Below, piece by piece: positions 34,675 through 42,809 of a stretch of 64,000 nucleotides of DNA. Below the pieces are notes generated by a model. It had not been told where the DNA came from. It searched no databases and was given only the letters and a program-made list of their open reading frames with translations. This DNA comes from Streptomyces sp. TP-A0356 (GTDB taxonomy: Bacteria; Actinomycetota; Actinomycetes; Streptomycetales; Streptomycetaceae): contig NZ_BBZJ01000015.1 in assembly GCF_001417775.1 (NCBI RefSeq), positions 62,001-126,000 on the forward strand, read 5' to 3'. The stretch's first letter is position 1. Every line of letters starts with the position of its first letter. A program made the position numbers and the translations under genes.

Positions 34675-34856
34675 AGCCCTTCTGACGGCCCAACCAGCAG
34701 GCGGGACCCCTGAGTTCGAGCGGCGGGAGGCAGAGGGCCACGCCCGGTCTCCGGCCCCGATCCGGGTGGGGAGGTGCGGTTCGGTGAGCGGATCGCCGGT
34801 GTGGCTCGACCGCTGCCTCCCCGGAGCCGGAGCCGGTGGCGGTCCGGTCGGCGGGC

Positions 34857-36176
34857 TCATCCTTCGTCGGAGCGCGACGGGGTGCAGGTACCGGGTCGGG
34901 TTCCGCCGCGGGTGTGGAGGAAGGTCAGGAGATCGCAGACAGATTGGCCGAGGACCTGGTTGTGGCCCGCACCGGGATATCTGCGGTAGAGCACGGTGGG
35001 TGAGCCCAGGCGGCGCAGGTTCGCGACGACCGCATCGGTCCAGGCGGGCGGCACATCCTGGTCGGCTCCACCCTGGATGACCAGCGCCGGGACGGGGACG
35101 GCGGATCGATCCGGGTCGCCGTAGGCACCCATCCGCTCCCCCATCCGCCGCAGTTGGTCCGCGCTCAGCGGCATCATCCGCTCGGTGTCCAGGCCGTTGA
35201 GTACGGGATCGCCGTCCGTCACACATTTGGCGAGGACCTGGGAGGCGGTGGCGGCTGCCACCGGCCCCAGCAGCGAACGCAGTTTCAGCGAGGGGTCGGC
35301 GGGGTCGGTGGCGGCCAGTCCGACGAGGGAGTAGAACGCGAAGGACAGCTCGCTGGGGACGTGGGACGCCTTCACCCCCGCAAGCATCGCCTCCAGGTGG
35401 CTGGCCGGGGCGATGGCCACCACCGCGCCAAGGCGCTGCGCGCCCGTCCGGGGCCCCGCGTGGGTGGCGAACAGTGCGGCCTGCCCTCCTTGCGAGTGCC
35501 CGACCGCGAACCACACCGACCCCAGGCCGGGCACGAGCCGGCGGGCCGCGGGGACGATGTCGGCGACGGCGTTGCCCTCGTCCGCGCCGACCAGATAGGT
35601 GTGCTCTCCTGGGGTGCCCAGCCCCGGGTAGTCCGAGGCGGTGACCGCGTACCCGGCGTGAAGAAACGCGCGAAGCTCCTGAGCGAAGGCATCCGAGCCC
35701 AGATTGGGCCATTGGGAGGGCGCGCAGGCGTCGGCCACGCCAGTCGTGCCATGTGCCCAGGACACCACCGGCCAACCGCCCCTGGGAGCGGCACCGGGTG
35801 GCACCAGGACGGTGCCACTGACCGGGACGTCCGCACCGTGGGCGTTCGTGGAGTGGTAGAGAACCGTCCAGCGCCGCGCGCCCTCCAGCCGCGCATCGGG
35901 GCCGTGGTCAGTGGCGGCGATCAATACGCCCGGCGCCCCGGCCGACAGCGGACGTGGCACCTGGTAGGTGCGGCCCACCATGGTCACTCCCGGCGGCACA
36001 GGGTGGCCCGGCTGAACGGTCCGAGCGCTTTCCACCGGGTGGGAAAGGGCACAACCGCCCGCTGCAGCTGCGGTCGCGGCCGCGACTGCGGCGGCCAGCA
36101 GCCCGGCGGTACGCCGGTGCCGCGACGCCCTGCCTGTGCGTGCCGCCATGTGGTGGAGCAGACTGGGGATGCCCAC
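34857..36176 (-). CDS. Secreted lipase, LIP family lipoprotein
   Basis: About 439 residues. A basic N-terminus and a hydrophobic Ala-rich stretch (LLAAAVAAATAAAAGGC) make an export signal ending in a possible lipobox Cys. The alpha/beta-hydrolase domain has the nucleophile loop VGHSQGGQAALFATH, WAHGTTGVADACAPSQ and the late Asp/His region GGADQDVPPAW and GAGHNQVLGQ, as in secretory (LIP-type) lipases. It should cleave lipids or esters outside the cell. GTG 36176 is chosen for its GAAAGGGG SD; ATG 36149 is an alternative. An adjacent membrane protein gene reads the same way. Confidence 0.83.
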   Translation of the reverse strand: MGIPSLLHHMAARTGRASRHRRTAGLLAAAVAAATAAAAGGCALSHPVESARTVQPGHPVPPGVTMVGRTYQVPRPLSAGAPGVLIAATDHGPDARLEGARRWTVLYHSTNAHGADVPVSGTVLVPPGAAPRGGWPVVSWAHGTTGVADACAPSQWPNLGSDAFAQELRAFLHAGYAVTASDYPGLGTPGEHTYLVGADEGNAVADIVPAARRLVPGLGSVWFAVGHSQGGQAALFATHAGPRTGAQRLGAVVAIAPASHLEAMLAGVKASHVPSELSFAFYSLVGLAATDPADPSLKLRSLLGPVAAATASQVLAKCVTDGDPVLNGLDTERMMPLSADQLRRMGERMGAYGDPDRSAVPVPALVIQGGADQDVPPAWTDAVVANLRRLGSPTVLYRRYPGAGHNQVLGQSVCDLLTFLHTRGGTRPGTCTPSRSDEG

Positions 36177-36394
36177 GGGTGTAACGCCCCTTTCGCGTGG
36201 ACCTGTCGGCTGCCTCACCTTGGCATCACCACCACCACCGCGCATCCGGAGATCCGCCGCCCGAGGGGCGCGCATGCCGCCGCCGTACTCGCGCTCGGAC
36301 CCGGCGATGCCGGCCAGGAAGGCGAAGCGGGCGGCGCCGGGCCCGGAGGGACGTGCAGTTCGTTGTCGCGGCGGTCGTCGAGTCCCGATGCGCC

Positions 36395-37465
36395 CTACGT
36401 CGTCTCGGCGTTCCGCCGCCGGAGGATTCCCGGGTGCGTACGAACCCAGAAGACTGCCGTTGCCCCCAGGGCCCAGGCCGCCAGGACCAGGAAGGGGTAG
36501 GCGTGTTGGTGGTCGCCGAAGTAGACGGCGGTGTGCTGGGCGTTGACGGAGGCACCCGGGGGGAGCCAGCGCCCGATGAGGCCGAACAGGGAGGGCAGGA
36601 GGGGCCAGGAGACAGCACCGCCGGAGGAGGGGTTGCCGATGACGACCAACAGACCCCACGTGGGGAGGATCGCCCAGCGGCCGATGAGGGTGGTGAACAT
36701 GGTGGAGACCATGCCGGACGTGAACATGGTCAGCGCGAGGATCGCCCAGGACTCGGCGAAGGGCAGGCGGATGGCGCCCAGGCCCCAGTCGACGATGGAA
36801 GCGATGGCGAAGGCGCCGAGCATGGCGTAGACGGCGATGAAGGCGACATGTTCCACCGGCCGCAGAGAGCCCGCGTGCGCCGTGAGCTGCATCGCCCCGA
36901 CGAAGCCGAGGATGACGGCGGCCAGGGAGACGTAGAAGATCGTCAGGCCCCGCGGGTCGCCCTTCTGCAGGGGGTGGATGTCGGTGACGGCGATGGGCAC
37001 GCCGATGGAGGCACCCACCCGAGGGGCGGACGTGGTGAAGACCTGCGCGACGCTCGCGCCCGAGGCGGAGGACACGTACAGGCGCGGGGCGGCTCTGCCC
37101 TCGCCCGGCTCGCGGAGGATCGCGAACGCCTGCTGCTCCTCGATGGCGGTCTTGGCCTGCGCGAACGTGTCGTAGTGGTGCAGCACCAGCGACGCGCCGA
37201 GCGCCTTCTCCATGCCGGCGACGAACTGCGCCCGCTTGACCTGCGACTCCGGCACGCCGGTGACGGCGGTCGAAATGCGTCGCGGCGTCGGATTGGCAAA
37301 GGCGTACGTGTACGACCCCGCGAACAGGCCGGCCATCGCGGCGATCAGGACGGCCATGACGCTCGCTGCGAAGTACGGCGACCGGCGGAAGGCACCCCAG
37401 CAGCCGCCCAGGCACCCACCCGCGACCCTGCCCGGGCGCCGGTCCGACCCCGCACCCGCGTCCAT
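36395..37465 (-). CDS. Membrane protein, YhgE/ABC-2 permease-like
   Basis: A 356-residue protein with one N-terminal helix (SVMAVLIAAMAGLFAGSYTY), an extracytoplasmic domain of about 130 residues beginning FANPTPRRISTAVTG, and five or six C-terminal helices with FVGAMQLTAHAG and SSGGAVSWPLLPSLFGLIGR. This layout is that of YhgE/Pip-type and DUF3533 proteins, which work in secretion or envelope stress. The start is ATG 37465. It precedes the lipase gene with 218 bp between, so a shared transcript is possible. Confidence 0.75.
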   Translation of the reverse strand: MDAGAGSDRRPGRVAGGCLGGCWGAFRRSPYFAASVMAVLIAAMAGLFAGSYTYAFANPTPRRISTAVTGVPESQVKRAQFVAGMEKALGASLVLHHYDTFAQAKTAIEEQQAFAILREPGEGRAAPRLYVSSASGASVAQVFTTSAPRVGASIGVPIAVTDIHPLQKGDPRGLTIFYVSLAAVILGFVGAMQLTAHAGSLRPVEHVAFIAVYAMLGAFAIASIVDWGLGAIRLPFAESWAILALTMFTSGMVSTMFTTLIGRWAILPTWGLLVVIGNPSSGGAVSWPLLPSLFGLIGRWLPPGASVNAQHTAVYFGDHQHAYPFLVLAAWALGATAVFWVRTHPGILRRRNAETT

Positions 37466-37670
37466 GCTCTCACTCTAAGTGACCGGGTGTGCGCGCGCAG
37501 ACCGCTGATGCCCGCCGACGGGGTCGGCTCTCGACTTCTTCGAGCCGAGGAGAAGAGCGACTCTCACGGAGCTGGCTCGGCTCGACGACCTCGGAACCGA
37601 TCAGGCAGAACGGACGGCGACACCTGCCATCCCTCGCCATCCCCTGCGTCGAGGGACGCCGCTAGCCCAC

Positions 37671-37811
37671 CTACCCGCACGCCTCCCAGGTCGGCGCGGT
37701 GGTCTCGATGGCGGCGTTGCCCTCGTCGATGCCCAGCTGGTGAATCGTCAGGGCCTGTCCGGCGCGCTCCGGCCGCATGGGCGCGACGCGGAGATCCGTC
37801 GTGGTGGTCAC
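37671..37811 (-). pseudogene. Truncated GNAT acetyltransferase at the end of the ars operon
   Basis: From GTG 37811, in a GTGA overlap with the arsC stop, 46 codons read VTTTTDLRVAPMRPERAGQA, then IHQLGIDEGNAAIETTAPTW, EACG and a stop at 37671. This is the N-terminus of an ArsN/phosphinothricin-type acetyltransferase, normally about 165 residues. The acetyl-CoA motif is missing. It shows that the ars operon once had a fourth gene. The stretch 37466-37670 shows nothing further. Confidence 0.75.
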
Positions 37812-38230
37812 GCTGCCGCCGGGATGCCGAGTTCGGCGAGCAGGCCGCGCACGCGCTGCTCGATGGCGTCCCGGATCGGCCGCACGGCGTCCACGCCCTG
37901 ACCGGCGGGGTCGTCGAGCTGCCAGTCCAGGTACCGCTTGCCGGGGAAGACGGGGCAGGTGTCCCCGCAGCCCATCGTGATGACCACGTCGGATGCCTGC
38001 ACGGCCTCGGTGGTGAGGATCTTCGGTGTCTGGGCGGAGATGTCGACGCCGACCTCTTTCATGGCCTCGACCACGGCCGGGTTGACGGTGTCGGCAGGGG
38101 CGGAGCCTGCCGAGCGGACCTCGACCTGGTCGCCGCCGAGGTGGGTGAGGAAGGCGGCGCCCATCTGGGAGCGGCCGGCGTTGTGGACGCAGACGAACAG
38201 CACCGACGCGCGCGGGGCGGGAGCGCTCAT
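37808..38230 (-). CDS. arsC: Arsenate reductase, low-MW phosphatase type
   Basis: A 140-residue cytosolic enzyme that reduces arsenate to arsenite. The P-loop is VCVHNAGRSQMG (Cys-x5-Arg), and the later redox Cys pair is in MGCGDTCPVFPGKRYLDWQL with the general acid Asp in DDP. This is the arsenate reductase of the LMW-PTP fold; in actinobacteria the electrons come from thioredoxin or mycothiol. It follows the aquaporin gene by 31 bases in the leftward ars operon. Confidence 0.93.
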   Translation of the reverse strand: MSAPAPRASVLFVCVHNAGRSQMGAAFLTHLGGDQVEVRSAGSAPADTVNPAVVEAMKEVGVDISAQTPKILTTEAVQASDVVITMGCGDTCPVFPGKRYLDWQLDDPAGQGVDAVRPIRDAIEQRVRGLLAELGIPAAA

Positions 38231-38261
38231 GGCGGGAGTCCTTCTCGAGAGTGGGGCGGGG

Positions 38262-38996
38262 TCAGGAGGAGGCGAGTTCGGGTTCGCCGTGAGGGACGAC
38301 GACCTCGTCTCCGGCGGGAGCGGGATGGCCGTATACCGCGGCCACGGCGCCCAGTCCCAGCACGGCTCCGAGCAATTGGGCCGTGACGAACGGTGTGACG
38401 GAGGCGGGCGCGATTCCGGCGAAGGTGCAGGTGAAGGCGCGGCCGATGGTCACCGCCGGGTTCGCGAATGACGTGGAGGAGGTGAACCAGTAGGCGGCCC
38501 CGATGTAGGAGGCCACCGCGGCCGGAGCGAGCGAGGCGCGGCCGATCCGGTCCAGGCCGAAGATCAGCAGGATCAGCCCGGCCGTGGCAACGACCTCGCC
38601 CAGCCATAGGTGGCCTGCGGACCGGTCGTGGGTGGAGAACTTCACCAGCGGCTGGGCGAACATCGCGTCGGCAAGGATCGCCCCGCCGATCGCCCCGGCG
38701 ATCTGAGCGGGCACATAGGCGGCGACGTCCCGCAGGGTGAGGCCGTCGGCGGTGCGGCGGCCGGTGAACCAGGCCGCGAGGGTCACGGCGGGGTTGAAGT
38801 GCGCGCCGGAGACCGGTCCGAGCAGCGCGATCAGTACGCCCAGGCCGAAGACGGTGGCGAGGGAGTTGGCGAGCAGCTGCACGCCGACGTCGTGCGAGAG
38901 CTCGGTGGCCTGGATGCCGGAGCCGACGACGACCGCGACCAGCAGCCCGGTCCCGACGGCTTCCGCGGCGACGCGGCGGCCGAGGGAGGCGGTCAT
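38262..38996 (-). CDS. Aquaporin-family channel in the ars operon
   Basis: A 244-residue MIP channel with six helices and two NPA boxes: GAHFNPAVTLAAW near residue 66 and TSFANPAVTIGRAF near 170. The position between arsR and arsC, in place of the usual arsB/acr3 pump, suggests it passes arsenite out of the cell down its gradient once ArsC has reduced arsenate, as described for AqpS of Sinorhizobium. The ATGA overlap with arsR shows cotranslation. A plain water or glycerol role cannot be excluded. Confidence 0.9.
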   Translation of the reverse strand: MTASLGRRVAAEAVGTGLLVAVVVGSGIQATELSHDVGVQLLANSLATVFGLGVLIALLGPVSGAHFNPAVTLAAWFTGRRTADGLTLRDVAAYVPAQIAGAIGGAILADAMFAQPLVKFSTHDRSAGHLWLGEVVATAGLILLIFGLDRIGRASLAPAAVASYIGAAYWFTSSTSFANPAVTIGRAFTCTFAGIAPASVTPFVTAQLLGAVLGLGAVAAVYGHPAPAGDEVVVPHGEPELASS

Positions 38997-39388
38997 GCCG
39001 TGGCTCCCGCGGTCCGCGGCGTGGCCAGGAATACGGCGAGCTGGTCCAGGACGCCGGGCAGCGCCCAGTAGTACACCCAGGTCCCGCGCCGTTCGCAGTC
39101 GATGAGCCCGGCCTGGCGCAGCAGCTTGAGGTGGTGGGAGATCGTCGGCTGGGACAGCTCGAAGGCGGGCGTCATCTCGCACACGCAGACCTCGCCGCCC
39201 TCCCGTGAGGCGATCATCGACAGCAGCCGCAGCCGGACCGGGTCCCCGAGGGCTTTGAACACCTTCGCCAGTTCCACCGCGCGCTCATCGTCCAGTGGCG
39301 CGGAAGCAAGTCCGTCGCAGCAGCCGCCGCCGACGTCCTGGCCGATCACCTCAAGCTCTTGTTTCGACTGTTTCGACTGTTGGGGCAT
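38993..39388 (-). CDS. arsR: Arsenite-responsive repressor ArsR
   Basis: A 131-residue winged-helix repressor. The As(III) site EVCVCEM is in the HTH approach helix (type I, ELCVCDL family), followed by SQPTISHHLKLLRQAGLIDC as recognition helix. Two more Cys (GGGCCDG) sit in the N-terminal arm. It leads the leftward operon arsR-aqp-arsC and is divergent from arsM, with candidate sites in the 106-bp gap. Arsenite should release it from DNA and switch on both arms. Confidence 0.93.
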   Translation of the reverse strand: MPQQSKQSKQELEVIGQDVGGGCCDGLASAPLDDERAVELAKVFKALGDPVRLRLLSMIASREGGEVCVCEMTPAFELSQPTISHHLKLLRQAGLIDCERRGTWVYYWALPGVLDQLAVFLATPRTAGATA

Positions 39389-39397
39389 GGCTCTATG

Positions 39398-39448
39398 TTG
39401 ACGTCTTTCGAATCAGGGCGCAATGTTGCATCAACGGATGTCAATGCA
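39398..39448. promoter_or_regulatory. Candidate ArsR operators between arsR and arsM
   Basis: TTGACGTCTTTCGAAT at 39398-39413 and, on the other strand, TTGACATCCGTTGATGCA within 39427-39448 share the TTGACNTNNNTNGA pattern seen in actinobacterial ars promoters. The second lies inside an imperfect inverted repeat (TGCAT ... ATGCA). Either could control one arm of the divergent unit. Confidence 0.5.
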
Positions 39449-39494
39449 GGCCGATCCGGGGCATCGCCGTGCCCTGTCCATCCAGGAGTGAGTC

Positions 39495-40391
39495 ATGAGT
39501 GAGCAGTCCACCGACCTGCGCGAAACCGTCCGCCGGCGCTACGCCGCGGCGGCCGTGAAGGTCACCGAGGGGGGCGCCGCCTGTTGCGGACCACAGCCGG
39601 TCGAGGTCGACGAGAACTTCGGCTCCGCCCTGTACGCCGCCGACGAACGCGACGCACTGCCCGCCGAGGCCGTGGCCGCCTCGCTCGGCTGCGGCAACCC
39701 CACCGCCGTCGCCGAACTCCGCGAAGGCGAACGCGTCCTGGACCTCGGCTCCGGTGGCGGCATCGACGTCCTGCTCTCCGCCCGCCGCGTCGGCCCCACC
39801 GGCAAGGCGTACGGACTGGACATGACCGACGAGATGCTCGCCCTGTCCCTCGTCAACGCCGAGAAGGCAGGCGCGACGAACGTCGAGTTCCTCAAGGGCA
39901 CCATCGAGGCCATCCCGCTGCCCGCCGACACCATCGACGTCGTGATCTCCAACTGCGTGATCAATCTGTCCGTCGACAAGCCGGCCGTCTTCGCCGAGAC
40001 CTACCGTGTCCTGAAGCCCGGCGGCCGCATCGGCGTCTCCGACGTCGTCGCCGACGACACCCTCACCACCGAACAGCGGGCCGAGCGCGGCGACTACGTC
40101 GGCTGCATCGCCGGCGCCCTGTCCTTCACCGAATACCGTGCGGGTCTGGAAGCCGCCGGCTTCACCCTCATCGAGATCACCCCGACCCATTCGGTCGCCG
40201 ACGGCATGCACTCCGCCATTGTCCGCGCCACCAAGCCGCTGGCCCCCGACACCCCCTCCGAGGCGACGGAGTCGGCCGACGCATGCTGCGGCGTCAACGG
40301 CTGCTGCACCTCCGACGAGACCTCTGTCGACCCCGCCCTGACCGTCACCGAGGCCAAGACGGCGTCGGGCTGCGGCTGCCGACCTGTGTGA
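39495..40391 (+). CDS. arsM: Arsenite methyltransferase
   Basis: A 298-residue SAM-dependent enzyme that methylates As(III). The SAM loop is VLDLGSGGGIDVLLSARRVG near residue 81, and the arsenic-binding Cys are in SLGCGNPTA (C66), SNCVINLS and DYVGCIAGALS. An N-terminal CC pair (30-31) is also present. The C-terminal 45 residues carry extra Cys clusters (ACCGVNGCC and SGCGC) not needed for catalysis, perhaps for arsenite capture. ATG 39495 follows GGAG. Divergent from arsR, so induced together with the other arm. Confidence 0.93.
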   Translation: MSEQSTDLRETVRRRYAAAAVKVTEGGAACCGPQPVEVDENFGSALYAADERDALPAEAVAASLGCGNPTAVAELREGERVLDLGSGGGIDVLLSARRVGPTGKAYGLDMTDEMLALSLVNAEKAGATNVEFLKGTIEAIPLPADTIDVVISNCVINLSVDKPAVFAETYRVLKPGGRIGVSDVVADDTLTTEQRAERGDYVGCIAGALSFTEYRAGLEAAGFTLIEITPTHSVADGMHSAIVRATKPLAPDTPSEATESADACCGVNGCCTSDETSVDPALTVTEAKTASGCGCRPV

Positions 40392-40456
40392 AGCCTGTGA
40401 GAGAGCGAGGGGCAAGCGCCGACGCATGACCGGAAGGTCGGTGGTCGTGCCCGGGC

Positions 40457-40615
40457 TCAGAAGCGCCCTGCGGCCACAAAGACGCTCAGGACGAGCAGAG
40501 CGATGTTGACGCCGATGTTGCGCGCCTCGCGCGCGCCGTGTCCTCTGTGGAGGTCGGCGCGCAGCAGCGTGGAGTGGCTGATGAGCGCGCCCGTCATGAC
40601 GATCGTGAGGCCCAC
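40457..40615 (-). CDS. Small membrane protein or 3' remnant (52 aa)
   Basis: From GTG 40615 the minus strand reads VGLTIVMTGALISHSTLLRA, a polar stretch (DLHRGHGAREARN), then IGVNIALLVLSVFVAAGRF. Two hydrophobic segments around a charged loop make it protein-like, and the end is a clean stop. The frame upstream is open for some residues (HPAAAVGLT), so it might be the tail of a larger gene. It lies downstream of ppk2 on the same strand, 30 bases after its stop. Family unknown. Confidence 0.4.
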   Translation of the reverse strand: MGLTIVMTGALISHSTLLRADLHRGHGAREARNIGVNIALLVLSVFVAAGRF

Positions 40616-40645
40616 GGCTGCTGCCGGGTGAGAACCAAGGACGGG

Positions 40646-41446
40646 TCAGAGGCTCGCGGCGTGATCCGGGACGTAGGTCTGCAGATCGCGCGGCGGGCGT
40701 ACGTAGCCGGTCGACGGCGGTCGCTCCGGAAGCTCCAGGACCGGAGGCGGCACCTCACGGTAGGGGACCGAGTCCAGCAGATGGGCGATCATGTTGAGCC
40801 GGGCCCGGCGCTTGTCGTCGCTCTCGACGACGTACCACGGCGACTCGGAGATGTCGGTGTGCACCATCATCTCGTCCTTCGCCCGGGAGTACGCCTCCCA
40901 GCGGGTGATCGACTCGAGGTCCATCGATGAGAGCTTCCAGCGCCGTACCGGGTCCTCCAGCCGCCGCCGGAACCGCTCCTGCTGCACGGCGTCGCTCACC
41001 GAGAACCAGTACTTGCGCAGCAGGATCCCGTCCTCCACCAGCATCCGCTCGAAGATCGGGCACTGGCGCAGGAAGAGCTGGTGTTCCTCCTTCGTGCAGA
41101 AGCCCATCACGTGCTCGACCCCGGCCCGGTTGTACCAGCTGCGGTCGAACAGCACGATCTCCCCGGCGGCCGGCAGATGCTCCACATACCGCTGGAAGTA
41201 CCACTGGCTGCGCTCGCGCTCGGTCGGCTTGGGCAGTGCCGCGATCCGTGCCACGCGTGGGTTGAGGTGTTCGGCGACCCGTTTGATGGTGCCGCCCTTG
41301 CCCGCCGCGTCCCGCCCCTCGAAGATCACGACCAGTCGGGCGCCCTCCGCCCGACCCCACTCCTGAAGCTTCACCAACTCCGTCTGCAGGCGCAGCAGTT
41401 CCCGCTCGTACGTCTTGCGCGGCAGCGCCGCCTTCTTGTCGGCCAT
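40646..41446 (-). CDS. ppk2: Polyphosphate kinase 2
   Basis: A 266-residue PPK2-family kinase that moves phosphate between polyphosphate and nucleotides. Walker A is IFEGRDAAGKGGTIKRV near 42-58 and the lid/Walker B region is EIVLFDRSWYNRAGVEHVMG near 95-114; QWYFQRYVEHLPAAGE between them is also diagnostic. Class I PPK2 proteins prefer making NTP from polyP. The ATG at 41446 begins MADKKAALPRKTYERELLRL, a normal start. Neighbouring CBS-BON genes and shared palindromes suggest a stress or dormancy regulon. Confidence 0.93.
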   Translation of the reverse strand: MADKKAALPRKTYERELLRLQTELVKLQEWGRAEGARLVVIFEGRDAAGKGGTIKRVAEHLNPRVARIAALPKPTERERSQWYFQRYVEHLPAAGEIVLFDRSWYNRAGVEHVMGFCTKEEHQLFLRQCPIFERMLVEDGILLRKYWFSVSDAVQQERFRRRLEDPVRRWKLSSMDLESITRWEAYSRAKDEMMVHTDISESPWYVVESDDKRRARLNMIAHLLDSVPYREVPPPVLELPERPPSTGYVRPPRDLQTYVPDHAASL

Positions 41447-41589
41447 GCCGCCTCCACCACCCGATGCGCTAGGTCGACCTACGCCGACGACTTAGGGATC
41501 CTTGCGGAGTCACTCATTCCCAGGGTCCAACACCGCGACCCCACCAGCGTGCATCCGGGGACGCCGGGCCGGGGCGCGGCCCGATTTCA

Positions 41590-41603
41590 GGGCCGAACGG
41601 CCC
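41590..41603. promoter_or_regulatory. GGGCC-N4-GGCCC palindrome, copy 1
   Basis: GGGCCGAACGGCCC lies between ppk2 and the Pat-type relic. On the minus strand it reads GGGGCCGTTCGGCCC, which matches the second site at 43630-43645 (GGGGCC-CTTC-GGCCCC). Both resemble the boxes of DevR/OsdR-type dormancy regulators, but that link is inference. Confidence 0.45.
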
Positions 41604-41688
41604 CTCCTCCCGTCCCGGACAGCCCATGGGCTCACCCCCGCGACCACTGGATGCTCGAAGTGTCGAGAGGCAAGGAGGAGACCCGCGA

Positions 41689-42030
41689 TGACGGACGACC
41701 CGCTCAGCCGGCCCCCGGTCCACGCCTTGCCCACCACCGCAGCGGTGAAGCTGCTTCCCGCCACCGCCGGCGGAGCCGTTCCTTCGTACGCCGACCCGCA
41801 GGCGGCGGCACAGGCTCCGGCCCACGCCACCGACCACGCCGCCTGGCTCGCCCGGCCACTGGGCATGGTTCCCGACCTCGTGTCTCCCGCATGGCGAGCG
41901 ACCTGCCGCAGCGCGCGGAGGCCGACTTCAACCCCGTCCTTGCGGCACCGAACGAAGTCACCGTCTCGACGCACGCGTACGCCTGCTGCCGGGCAGGCCC
42001 CAGGACCCGTACCTGCGCCGGCTCCGCTGA
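41689..42030 (+). pseudogene. Relic of a Pat-type GNAT/acyl-CoA synthetase, middle deleted
   Basis: The start is preserved: ATG 41689 behind AGGAGGAG, with PPVHALPTTAAVKLLPATAG, like the N-terminus of bifunctional GNAT and ADP-forming acyl-CoA synthetases (protein acetyltransferase Pat). The end is also preserved: PQRAEADFNPVLAAPNEVTV in one frame and ARVRLLPGRPQDPYLRRLR with a stop at 42030 in another. A full protein has about 900 residues; here about 110 codons remain, joined out of frame. It directly precedes a CBS-BON gene, whose SD overlaps its stop. Confidence 0.72.
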
Positions 42031-42043
42031 GGAGGGAACGGAC

Positions 42044-42775
42044 ATGAAGCACAACAAGGTCGGCTCGGTGATGACCTCGGATGTCATCCGAGCCGAGTAC
42101 GGCACCCCGCTCAAGGAAGTCGCGCGGCTCCTCGCGGACCGTCGGATCAGCGGACTGCCGGTCGTGGACGACGACGACAAGGTCATCGGCGTCATCTCCG
42201 AAACGGACCTGGTGGCCAGACAGTCGGAAGCCCTCGACACGGACGAGCCCGAGCGGAACCTCCGGTTCGCCGAGCCGACGCCCGGGGCTCGCAGCCAGGC
42301 CGCCAGGTCCAGGGCCTTCACCGCCGGTCAGCTCATGACCGCACCGCCCGTCACCGTGCACGCCGAGGAGACCATCGCCGAAGCCGCCCGAACCATGGCT
42401 CAGCGACGTGTGGAGCGGCTGCCCGTACTGGACGAGGAGGACCGGCTCGTCGGCATCGTCACCCGCCGGGACCTGCTCCAGGTCTTCCTGCGACCCGACG
42501 CGGAGATCCGCGACGAAGTGATCGAGGAAGTGCTGATCCGCACGCTGTGGCTGGCACCCAGGACCATCGACGTCTTCGTGGTCGAAGGCGTGGTCACCCT
42601 CACCGGCCAATTGGAACGCAAGAGCGAGACGGAGATCGCCGTCTCCATGACCAGGCAGATCGACGGAGTGGTCGCGGTGATCGACCAGCTCACCTACCGC
42701 TTCGACGACTCCCGCCTGCCGCCCGACGCGCGGTCACCGCACCGCGTCGCCGACGACCGGCTGCGCAATCTCTGA
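42044..42775 (+). CDS. CBS-pair and BON domain protein
   Basis: A 243-residue protein with two CBS motifs (VGSVMTSDVIRAEYGTPLKE near residue 6 and AGQLMTAPPVTVHAEETIAE near 97) forming a Bateman module, then a BON domain from about 180 (IDVFVVEGVVTLTGQLERKS). CBS pairs sense adenine nucleotides or SAM; BON domains bind membranes or phospholipids. In Streptomyces such genes belong to low-oxygen and energy-stress regulons. ATG 42044 follows GGAGGG. It converges with a paralogue 34 bp away. Confidence 0.9.
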   Translation: MKHNKVGSVMTSDVIRAEYGTPLKEVARLLADRRISGLPVVDDDDKVIGVISETDLVARQSEALDTDEPERNLRFAEPTPGARSQAARSRAFTAGQLMTAPPVTVHAEETIAEAARTMAQRRVERLPVLDEEDRLVGIVTRRDLLQVFLRPDAEIRDEVIEEVLIRTLWLAPRTIDVFVVEGVVTLTGQLERKSETEIAVSMTRQIDGVVAVIDQLTYRFDDSRLPPDARSPHRVADDRLRNL

Positions 42776-42809
42776 CTCTCCAAGCCTGTCCCTAAGGCGC
42801 GGCTGCGAG

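Noticed and set aside
36197..38386. 729-codon plus-strand frame
   Set aside because: Spans the antisense of three different genes with Gly/Asp/Arg-rich low-complexity text.
40457..40615. Start of a second ars transporter
   Set aside because: Too short, on the opposite strand to arsM, and without permease motifs; listed only as a small membrane protein or remnant.
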